Below, one piece after another: positions 13,559 through 19,884 of a stretch of 20,943 nt of DNA (positions are counted from its first letter, which is position 1; each line of letters starts with the position of its first letter). A program made the position numbers and the translations under genes. Under the pieces are notes generated by a model. That model was not told the origin of the DNA and made no database searches. It saw only the letters and a program-made list of their open reading frames with translations. Location: positions 1-20,943 of the IMG/VR virus record IMGVR_UViG_3300005510_000012; one strand, given 5' to 3'. Source of the DNA: a virus.

Positions 13559-14481
13559 ATTATTCCCTTACACTATTTAAAAGTATATTCGATAACAAAA
13601 CTGAAAAGCGTATGGACTTTAATAAGTACCATCAATTTGAGCGTTTGTTATTTGATCTAGCCCAGCAGAAGCGTGAAGATAAAAAGTCGGCTCCCCTTAT
13701 TTCTCCTGCGACATACAAAGAGAATACGACTCGTGCAAATAATAATGTAATCGGTTGGGCTGGTTGGTGCGCGGTAGATGTAGATGAACATGTATTCGAT
13801 GGTAATCTTGAGCAAGAATTATTAGATCGTTATGGAAAATGGAATCATGTCGTTTACTCTACTGCTTCATCAACTCAAGAGCATCCTAAGTTTAGAATAG
13901 TATTTCCATTAACAATACATGTACCAAAAGAAAAGATCAAGCATTTTTGGTTTGCTCTGAACAAAGAATTAGGTGATATTGGTGATCCTCAAACAAAAGA
14001 TCTATCACGTATGTATTATGTACCTGGAAAATATAAAGGTGCATACAATTTTATATTTAATAATTTCAGTGGTGAAGATATGAATCCATATGAGATTATG
14101 TCTAAGCACGACTATGTTGAGAAGACAGGATCTTTAATAGATAATCTACCACGAGAAATACGTAAACAATTATTAGCTCATCGTAAGAATGAAATGACAA
14201 ATACAAATATCACTTGGAGCAATTATAGAGATTGCCCATTTGTTAATCAGAAGTTAGTAAAAGAGTATAATCAAATTACTGACACTGGTTGGTACGTAAA
14301 GATGTACGCAATCATGGTCTCTATAGCGGGTAACGCAATACGTAAGAAATATCCGATCACCGCTGCTGAGATTACAACATTATGTAAAGAGATAGATTAT
14401 GAAAACGGAAACTGGTATAAGACCAGACCATTTGACAAGGAGGCAGATCGTGCCATTGAATTTGTATACGGAAACGTTTAA
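13555..14481 (+). CDS. Possible archaeo-eukaryotic-type primase-like protein
   Basis: This 308-residue protein has features of the AEP primase/polymerase superfamily. A WCAVDVDEH segment (residues 71-79) offers the hhhDhD metal motif, STASSTQEHPKFRIVFPLT (102-120) offers the S-x-H nucleotide-binding motif followed by an Arg, and GDPQTKDLSRMYYVPG (143-158) offers a possible third acidic residue. The C-terminal half (KLVKEYNQITDTGWYVKMYAIMVSIAGNAIRKKYPITAAEITTLCKEID) is helical and could be an accessory primase domain. T4 uses an unrelated DnaG-type primase, gp61, not seen in this window. Alternative: a catalytically different DNA-binding replication protein with the same scaffold. It starts in ATGA overlap with the 51-aa gene. 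Confidence 0.45.
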   Translation: MNYSLTLFKSIFDNKTEKRMDFNKYHQFERLLFDLAQQKREDKKSAPLISPATYKENTTRANNNVIGWAGWCAVDVDEHVFDGNLEQELLDRYGKWNHVVYSTASSTQEHPKFRIVFPLTIHVPKEKIKHFWFALNKELGDIGDPQTKDLSRMYYVPGKYKGAYNFIFNNFSGEDMNPYEIMSKHDYVEKTGSLIDNLPREIRKQLLAHRKNEMTNTNITWSNYRDCPFVNQKLVKEYNQITDTGWYVKMYAIMVSIAGNAIRKKYPITAAEITTLCKEIDYENGNWYKTRPFDKEADRAIEFVYGNV

Positions 14482-14881
14482 CCAAACGGACATCGATCCG
14501 AAAAGATTATACGCTAGGGCCAAAGCTGAATCTGAAAAGATCACTTGGAATCCTAACAATAGAACTCGTGAGCAGATATTAATGGATTGCATGATGGGTC
14601 AATGTGCAGAATTGTATCTCATAGACAAGTGTGGATACACAGATAATCCTAATGGATTTATGGATGTGTTTGATTTAGAAGGACGTGAGATCGAAGTAAA
14701 GGTTACACGCGGTGAACACAATATAAAGTTTATGTTAGGTGATCTGTTAGTTCGTAAAATAGAATGGGGATACCATGTAGCTGATATAGTTTATTTTTAT
14801 CTCTATGATCCAAAGTCAGGTGACTACACATTCTGCAGAGAATATAATTTTAATGGTACAGACTATGTACTTTCTAACTAA
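14450..14881 (+). CDS. PD-(D/E)xK nuclease-like protein
   Basis: The product contains GQCAELYLIDKCGY (residues 50-63, E53 possible first acidic) followed by FMDVFDLEGREIEVKVTRG (70-88), giving D72 and E82-V-K84, the D...ExK catalytic arrangement of restriction-endonuclease-fold enzymes. It could be a Holliday-junction or host-DNA nuclease, but the target is unknown. I choose GTG at 14450: AAGGAGG at 14437-14443 lies six bases upstream, an excellent ribosome site. A longer frame from ATG 14399 would overlap the upstream gene by 83 bp with no such site. The last codons (DYVLSN) contain the TATGTAC box of the next promoter. Confidence 0.6.
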   Translation: MPLNLYTETFNQTDIDPKRLYARAKAESEKITWNPNNRTREQILMDCMMGQCAELYLIDKCGYTDNPNGFMDVFDLEGREIEVKVTRGEHNIKFMLGDLLVRKIEWGYHVADIVYFYLYDPKSGDYTFCREYNFNGTDYVLSN

Positions 14882-14894
14882 ACTGTGTTATAAT
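14864..14894 (+). promoter_or_regulatory. Promoter for the DUF1599/gp42 operon (TATGTAC / extended -10)
   Basis: TATGTAC at 14864-14870, an 18-bp gap and TATAAT at 14889-14894 preceded by TGT. The box lies inside the coding end of the nuclease-like gene, where TATGTACTT is read as Tyr-Val-Leu. GTGT and ACAC flank the -10. The predicted start is near 14901, leaving about 20 nt with GAGGAG before the ATG at 14921. Confidence 0.8.
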
Positions 14895-14920
14895 ATACAC
14901 ATATCAATCGAGGAGTAAAC

Positions 14921-15268
14921 ATGCAAAAAGAATCAATCATAGTTCTGCAAGAATGTGCAGAGCTTCAATCTAAAAAGTCAGAAGACTATCAAAACCCAAA
15001 TTCACAAGTAAAACAAGCAATGCATTATCGTCGTGGTGTAGATTCTATTCATGATACTATGCATGGCAAAATGCTTCGTGCTCAGTCTTTACTTGAATCC
15101 GGTCAAGCCAATAACTTTGAATCACTCGAAGACACATACAAAGATCTTATTAACTATGCATCATTTGCTGTAGCTTATATTCGTGGCAAGATGGAAGGTC
15201 AAGATCCAAACCTAGATTATCTCAATAATCCTAAAACAAATACAGTCGATGTTGATACGTCCGTATAA
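14921..15268 (+). CDS. DUF1599-like protein (nucleotide modification associated domain)
   Basis: The 115-residue product has the pattern of the small DUF1599 / nucleotide-modification-associated family: KKSEDYQNPNSQ near residues 18-29, HDTMHGKMLRAQSLL near 44-58, and ESLEDTYKDLINYASFAVAYIRGK near 67-90 (the conserved S-x-x-D-T-x-x-D-L-x-N-Y motif). The family has a mostly helical fold and is seen next to genes for modified nucleotides in phages; its exact reaction is not established. Here it is the first gene after a dedicated promoter, and it overlaps the dCMP hydroxymethylase gene by 20 bp, which fits a role in the modified-nucleotide pathway. Confidence 0.65.
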   Translation: MQKESIIVLQECAELQSKKSEDYQNPNSQVKQAMHYRRGVDSIHDTMHGKMLRAQSLLESGQANNFESLEDTYKDLINYASFAVAYIRGKMEGQDPNLDYLNNPKTNTVDVDTSV

Positions 15269-15938
15269 AGTCACTGACGTTCGTGACTACTTCATTGGTG
15301 CCAAGCAAGGTGGTGGTTACGGTCAGACTATAGATAAGACTGGCGTAAAATGTATTGAATTAATCGGTGCATCATTCTTAGCAGATGAACCTGCCATATT
15401 TGGTACACCTAATATAGAATACATTAAAAAAGAAATTGACTGGTATGAATCTATGTCTTTAAACATTAATGACATATATGGATTCGGTAAAGCTCCACCA
15501 GCGGCATGGCAATATGCAGCATCTAAAGGTGGCTTTATACATTCTAACTACGGCTATCTTATTTGGCATAAAGATAATGGCAATCAATATGATAAAGTTT
15601 TAAAAGAATTACAAGAAAATCCAACTAGTCGTAGAGCTCTTATGATTTATCAAAGACCATCTATATGGGATGAGTACGATTTAGATGGCTGTTCCGATTT
15701 TATATGTACTAATTCAGTTGCATATTATATCCGCCATGGCAGATTAGATTGCTCAGTTTCTATGAGATCTAATGATGTAGTATACGGATATAAGAATGAT
15801 TATGCATGGCAACAGTATGTACTGCATAAGTTAGCAGATGATTTAGATTTAGAAGTAGGTAATATGATATGGCAAGTGCAAAACTTGCATGTTTATGAAA
15901 AGCATTTTGATTTAATTAAACCAAAAAATTATGCCTAA
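15249..15938 (+). CDS. 42: dCMP hydroxymethylase (T4 gp42)
   Basis: This 229-residue protein (T4 gp42 is 246) aligns closely with T4 gp42 over long stretches, for example DKTGVKCIELIGASFLADEP, SRRALMIYQRPS, CSDFICTNSVAYYIR and SMRSNDVVYGYKNDYAWQQYVL. The catalytic Cys is C153 (T4 C148). At the position where thymidylate synthase has the uracil-binding Asn, this protein has D184 (T4 D179) in YKNDYAW, the residue that makes the enzyme act on dCMP. It should therefore make 5-hydroxymethyl-dCMP from dCMP and methylene-tetrahydrofolate. It overlaps genes on both sides (20 bp and 8 bp) in a five-gene operon. The presence of this enzyme implies that cytosine in the phage DNA is modified. Confidence 0.93.
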   Translation: MLIRPYKVTDVRDYFIGAKQGGGYGQTIDKTGVKCIELIGASFLADEPAIFGTPNIEYIKKEIDWYESMSLNINDIYGFGKAPPAAWQYAASKGGFIHSNYGYLIWHKDNGNQYDKVLKELQENPTSRRALMIYQRPSIWDEYDLDGCSDFICTNSVAYYIRHGRLDCSVSMRSNDVVYGYKNDYAWQQYVLHKLADDLDLEVGNMIWQVQNLHVYEKHFDLIKPKNYA

Positions 15939-16968
15939 ACAGTGGTTAAATGAGGAAGCACTTGATGTGCTAGTTAATTATTATTATCCAAGAGCTAAAT
16001 GGCTTCAGGATAATGTCAATTGGGGTCCATTAGATTACGAAGGACCAGAAGCCAATAAAGAAATTAATGATCCTCTTATGCAGAAGATTGACATCTATGA
16101 TTGTTATACAAGAAATGCTGCTGGCTTTTCAAATGTATTACAAGATTTATTTCTTGGTTCAAAGACTCCTAAATGGAGATGGCAAAACGAAAGACGTAGA
16201 GAGATTAACACATGGAATGATCAGATCACATGGGGTTTATCTGCACAGTTTTTTGTTATGATGTGTCATCGTATTACAGGTTCTGGTGCATCATTTGAGA
16301 ATGACCATGGATATCGTAATAATATTATACAATATTGGGGTACACAGTTTGCTAAGGATGGCATAAAAGAAATGTGTGAAGATCTAATAAAGCGTAAAGA
16401 AGAAGGACCAATCTTTACTTCTATTGGTAACCAGCCACCTGCTCCAAAGAAGGGCACAACAAATGTAGACTTCATGACAAAAGAATTACCACCATTAATA
16501 TTTAAATTTGTTGATTGGTTATTGTATGAAAAGATAGACGGTAAAGAAATGAAGACACACAAACAAATTGTTGATTATTTAAATGAATATAATAAATCAG
16601 CAGGACATAGAAAGTTTAATTTTCAATATGCAGCATTCTCTATGGACTGTTCAGATTATTTTCCTACAGCAGTAGATCCAGATTCACACACTTACTTAGG
16701 TAACAACGCTGTTCGTTGTATGCAGAAGCTATCATCAGGATATAAGCCAGATGAGTTTATGGATATATTAAGAGAACGTACAGGCGGTAGACCAAAAGAT
16801 CTTGAAGATGTTATGTGTGACTTTGTAAGATTTGGTCAGAATTATGTACCAAGAGGTAACGGCACATTTGACCATATTCCTAGTACTATAACTAATAACA
16901 GCGGATGGGTATCTGGTTGGAAGCAAAGACAAGGTACACCACCAAATACTAATACACTACCAATATAA
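15931..16968 (+). CDS. Possible aGPT-Pplase-like (base hypermodification) protein
   Basis: This 345-residue cytoplasmic protein is not one I can identify with certainty. Several features recall the alpha-glutamyl/putrescinyl-thymine pyrophosphorylase-like superfamily described from phage hypermodification gene neighbourhoods: an early Tyr/Arg-rich helix (IDIYDCYTRNAAGFSNVLQDL, near residues 53-73), a Trp/Arg-rich segment ending NTWNDQITW, then HRITGSGASFENDHGYRN (near 113-130) and a late GNNAVRCMQKL (near 259-269). Its strongest support is position: it overlaps the hydroxymethylase gene by 8 bp and is followed by two further enzyme-like genes in the same operon. If correct it would act on pyrophosphorylated or otherwise activated hydroxymethyl bases in DNA. 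It could equally be an unrelated DNA-binding protein. Confidence 0.4.
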   Translation: MPKQWLNEEALDVLVNYYYPRAKWLQDNVNWGPLDYEGPEANKEINDPLMQKIDIYDCYTRNAAGFSNVLQDLFLGSKTPKWRWQNERRREINTWNDQITWGLSAQFFVMMCHRITGSGASFENDHGYRNNIIQYWGTQFAKDGIKEMCEDLIKRKEEGPIFTSIGNQPPAPKKGTTNVDFMTKELPPLIFKFVDWLLYEKIDGKEMKTHKQIVDYLNEYNKSAGHRKFNFQYAAFSMDCSDYFPTAVDPDSHTYLGNNAVRCMQKLSSGYKPDEFMDILRERTGGRPKDLEDVMCDFVRFGQNYVPRGNGTFDHIPSTITNNSGWVSGWKQRQGTPPNTNTLPI

Positions 16969-17852
16969 TGCCACACAATAAACATGTAGAAGACGGATTC
17001 AATATCGATATCGGTATGATGCAACCTGAGGAAGCAAAGGAATATTACTTAGATCTTGCACAGTTTTGGACTGATCCTAATCCAGCTCCACGTATTGTTG
17101 AGCATGAAGGTATTCGAGTTGTAAGAGATGATGATTTAGTTGGATCGAAGGTCCGAGGTGGAGATTGTCTTATTAGTTCTCTTCCACGTCATATTGACAC
17201 TATAGTTTATGTTCAGCCAAGAACTGGTTTGGCAGGTGTAAGTATATTAGATGTAGCAAAGAGACATAATAAATCTGTAAGATTATTTATGCCATCATCT
17301 AAAAAGATCTCACATCACCAAGCTTGTTGTATAGAGCAAGGTGCAGAGGTTAGCTTTCATAGAATTGCTGCCATGCCTAATCTAAATAAGATAGCAAAGG
17401 AATGGGCAGATCAGAGAGAGAATGCATTTTTTGTACCATTAGGATTAAAGCATAGAATGGTTACAGCAGGAATTGTAAAGGTTGCAAGTCAAATAAAAGA
17501 ACCTGAGCAAGTATGGGTTGCTACATCAACTGGTGTATTGACTCGTGGATTACAGATAGCTTGGCCAAATGCAGAGTTTGTTTCTGTGGCTGTAAGTAGA
17601 AATATGAAGGCTGGTGAATTAGGTAGAGCAAAGGTTATATCTGAGCCACGTGCTTTCACGGCTCATGAGAGTAAAGAGAACTTACCACCATTTCCAAACA
17701 TAGATACTTACGATGGTAAGGTATGGAAATATATTCCTAAGAATTCTGATAAAGATATATTATTTTGGAATGTAGGTAAAGAACCAGTATTACAAGATGA
17801 AACACTATATGAAACAACTGATAGCTATAGAAAATGGGATAAAGATTTATGA
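16968..17852 (+). CDS. PLP-dependent fold-type-II-like enzyme
   Basis: The 294-residue product has the plan of fold-type-II pyridoxal-phosphate enzymes (tryptophan-synthase-beta / cysteine-synthase / ACC-deaminase type). VVRDDDLVGSKVRGGDCLISSL (residues 51-72) gives a candidate Schiff-base lysine, K61. VYVQPRTGLAGVSILDVAKRHNKSVRLFMPSSKK has the S-N-H-like cofactor region in divergent form, and QGAEVSFH and WVATSTGVLTRGLQIAWP correspond to the phosphate-binding loop. The usual Gly-rich loop is altered (TSTG), so activity or substrate may differ. The start shares one base with the preceding stop, and the end overlaps the next start as ATGA. In this operon an amino-acid- or amine-handling PLP enzyme could provide or process a group attached to the modified base; this is inference. 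Confidence 0.55.
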   Translation: MPHNKHVEDGFNIDIGMMQPEEAKEYYLDLAQFWTDPNPAPRIVEHEGIRVVRDDDLVGSKVRGGDCLISSLPRHIDTIVYVQPRTGLAGVSILDVAKRHNKSVRLFMPSSKKISHHQACCIEQGAEVSFHRIAAMPNLNKIAKEWADQRENAFFVPLGLKHRMVTAGIVKVASQIKEPEQVWVATSTGVLTRGLQIAWPNAEFVSVAVSRNMKAGELGRAKVISEPRAFTAHESKENLPPFPNIDTYDGKVWKYIPKNSDKDILFWNVGKEPVLQDETLYETTDSYRKWDKDL

Positions 17853-18781
17853 TTACAGGAACATTTAATAAGATACCGAAGAAAAAGAATAGCCATGGAT
17901 ATGGCTGGGCTCGTACATGGGCAGAGAATCTAAATGTAGGTATTAACCACGAAGGTAACCCAGCTGAAGTAATTTATGTAGATCATGGAGTAAACTTTGG
18001 TGGTGGTCTTAATCTATTCGGTGGATTTAATGAAGAACTTAAACAACGTATAGATAATTTCTTAGCAGCTGATGAAGTTTATTCACTTGACATGGATATG
18101 CCAGAGTATGGTAATATGCTAGCCAAGAGAAAAGATGTTGAGGATAAAGAATGGTGTAGACGTGTTCAAGCTAAATGTTGGTCTGCAAAAACATTATTAT
18201 CCACAGATCTTGACACTACTTGGTTGACAATTGGTGATTCTCATACAGCAGCATTTGCCCCACCAGGAAGCATGGTGATTAAAACAGATGGTCTTACACT
18301 TAATGGTCAACTTAGATCTAATTTTCAATATATAAAAGACCATATATGGAAATGCAATAATCTAAAAGGTATCACAATGTCATTTGGTAATATTGATATA
18401 AGACATCATCTTTGCAGATTAAATATAGATCCAAGAGATATGTGGATAGACTGGTTTAGATTTGGAGATAGCTTACCTTTTGAGGTAGAGTATTCAACTC
18501 CATGGCCGATAGAATTTGAAGGAAGAAGATTACCAAAGACTGGTTATTATAAAGGTAAACCATTTTGGGGTAGTCGTGAAGATAGAGTTATTCAGTTAGA
18601 ACGTGTAATTGAAACATTTGAAAAAACTGATACACCTAGGGTCGCATATCCAGAAGAATGGTTAACCATGGATCCAGAAGTATTTGCAAAAGAAAAGATG
18701 GAAAATATGTCATCAGTTCATATATCACCAGAAGTATATAGGCGAAAAGATTTCGGTCAAGAGTATGTACTTCCAATATAA
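17849..18781 (+). CDS. SGNH/GDSL-like hydrolase or transferase
   Basis: The 310-residue product carries the blocks of the SGNH superfamily in the right order: WLTIGDSHTAAF with nucleophile S131, ITMSFGNIDIRHH with N181, and a C-terminal MSSVHISP with H291. These enzymes are esterases or acyl-transfer enzymes on small molecules, sugars or lipids. About 120 residues precede the first block (including GYGWARTWAENLNVG and VDHGVNFGGGLNLFGGF), which is unusual and may form a separate substrate-recognition domain. It is the last gene of the operon with gp42 and overlaps the PLP-like gene as ATGA. The final codons (EYVLPI) contain the TATGTAC box of the uvsX promoter. A role in decorating modified DNA bases is inferred from context only. 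Confidence 0.6.
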   Translation: MITGTFNKIPKKKNSHGYGWARTWAENLNVGINHEGNPAEVIYVDHGVNFGGGLNLFGGFNEELKQRIDNFLAADEVYSLDMDMPEYGNMLAKRKDVEDKEWCRRVQAKCWSAKTLLSTDLDTTWLTIGDSHTAAFAPPGSMVIKTDGLTLNGQLRSNFQYIKDHIWKCNNLKGITMSFGNIDIRHHLCRLNIDPRDMWIDWFRFGDSLPFEVEYSTPWPIEFEGRRLPKTGYYKGKPFWGSREDRVIQLERVIETFEKTDTPRVAYPEEWLTMDPEVFAKEKMENMSSVHISPEVYRRKDFGQEYVLPI

Positions 18782-18793
18782 CTGTGATATAAT
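18764..18793 (+). promoter_or_regulatory. Promoter for uvsX-gp41 (TATGTAC / extended -10)
   Basis: TATGTAC at 18764-18770, a 17-bp gap and TATAAT at 18788-18793 preceded by TGA. The box is read as Tyr-Val-Leu in the last codons of the upstream SGNH-like gene. The predicted start is near 18800, leaving about 23 nt with AAAGGAG before the ATG at 18823. Confidence 0.8.
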
Positions 18794-18822
18794 ATACCTA
18801 TCAAATTAACAAAGGAGTATAA

Positions 18823-19884
18823 ATGGGAATAATGGATAAATTACAGAAGAACTCTCGTATCAAAGAGTCTTCTCAACTTGACAAAAGTAAATTGTTTAGT
18901 AATAAGGATATGGTGACTACACCTGTTCCTATGATTAATGTTGCGTTATCAGGTGACCCAGACGGAGGTCTGAGTTCTGGACTAACAGTACTGGCAGGAC
19001 CAAGTAAGCATTTCAAAACTAGTTTTGGACTACTCATGGCTGCAGCATACTTAGATAAGTATGAAGATGCTGTTTTGTTATTCTATGATTCAGAGTTTGG
19101 TAGCCCGCAACAATATTTTAAGTCGTTCGGTATTGATACTTCCCGCGTACTACATAGTCCCATTACTAATGTAGAAGAGCTGAAGTTTGACCTAATTTCT
19201 CAGCTCGAGAATATCGAACGCGATGACAAAGTCATTATTATGATTGACTCTGTCGGCAACCTAGCTTCGAAAAAGGAGCTTGAAGATGCTATGAATGAAA
19301 AGTCAGTAGCAGATATGTCGAGAGCGAAAGCCCTCAAAGGTCTATTTAGAATGACAACACCCTACCTAACAATGAGAGACATCCCATTGATAGCAGTCAA
19401 CCACACATATCAAGAAATAGGCTTATTTCCGAAGGCGGTCGTATCAGGTGGTACAGGTATTTACTACTCCTCAGATAATATCTGGATCATTGGCCGCCAG
19501 CAGGAAAAGAAAGGAACAGAAATTACAGGATATAACTTTGTCATTAATGTAGAAAAGTCAAGGTTTGTCCGTGAGAAGTCTAAGATCCCTATTTCAGTTA
19601 CATGGGAAGGTGGTATTGAATCTTATTCAGGCTTATTAGATGTAGCAATAGAAGGTGGATATGTAGTTAAACCATCTAATGGTTGGTACTCAAAGGTTGA
19701 CAGATCTACTGGCGAAGTAGAAGATAAAAAGGTTCGTATTGCTGAAACACTTAAAGAATCTTTTTGGACAGCTATTTTTGCAAAGACAGATTTTAAAGAT
19801 TATCTTAAACGTAAGTATGAAGTCGGTCATGCCGATATGATTAAAACGTCACACCTAGAAGAAGGGTGGGATGATGCAGATTGA
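18823..19884 (+). CDS. uvsX: Recombinase, RecA-like (T4 UvsX)
   Basis: The 353-residue protein (T4 UvsX is 391) has the UvsX-type Walker A GPSKHFKTS at residues 59-67, a Walker B region KVIIMIDSVGNLASKKELEDA, and the conserved region LIAVNHTYQEIGLFPKAVVSGGTGIYYSSDNIWIIGRQQEK with the DNA-binding loop and catalytic segment of RecA-family proteins. UvsX forms filaments on single-stranded DNA with help from UvsY and drives strand invasion for recombination-dependent replication. The C-terminus is acidic (HLEEGWDDAD). ATG at 18823 is preceded by AAAGGAG. It leads its own transcription unit and overlaps gp41 by 14 bp, as in T4-like phages where uvsX lies next to gene 41 or 40. Confidence 0.95.
   Translation: MGIMDKLQKNSRIKESSQLDKSKLFSNKDMVTTPVPMINVALSGDPDGGLSSGLTVLAGPSKHFKTSFGLLMAAAYLDKYEDAVLLFYDSEFGSPQQYFKSFGIDTSRVLHSPITNVEELKFDLISQLENIERDDKVIIMIDSVGNLASKKELEDAMNEKSVADMSRAKALKGLFRMTTPYLTMRDIPLIAVNHTYQEIGLFPKAVVSGGTGIYYSSDNIWIIGRQQEKKGTEITGYNFVINVEKSRFVREKSKIPISVTWEGGIESYSGLLDVAIEGGYVVKPSNGWYSKVDRSTGEVEDKKVRIAETLKESFWTAIFAKTDFKDYLKRKYEVGHADMIKTSHLEEGWDDAD

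Noticed and set aside
15249-15938. Thymidylate synthase ThyA
   Set aside because: The fold is shared, but the sequence follows T4 gp42 and has Asp at the position where ThyA has the uracil-binding Asn.
16067-16261. 64-codon + strand frame inside the aGPT-Pplase-like gene
   Set aside because: It is a frame shadow within a longer supported gene, with no coupling signal and a protein of low plausibility.
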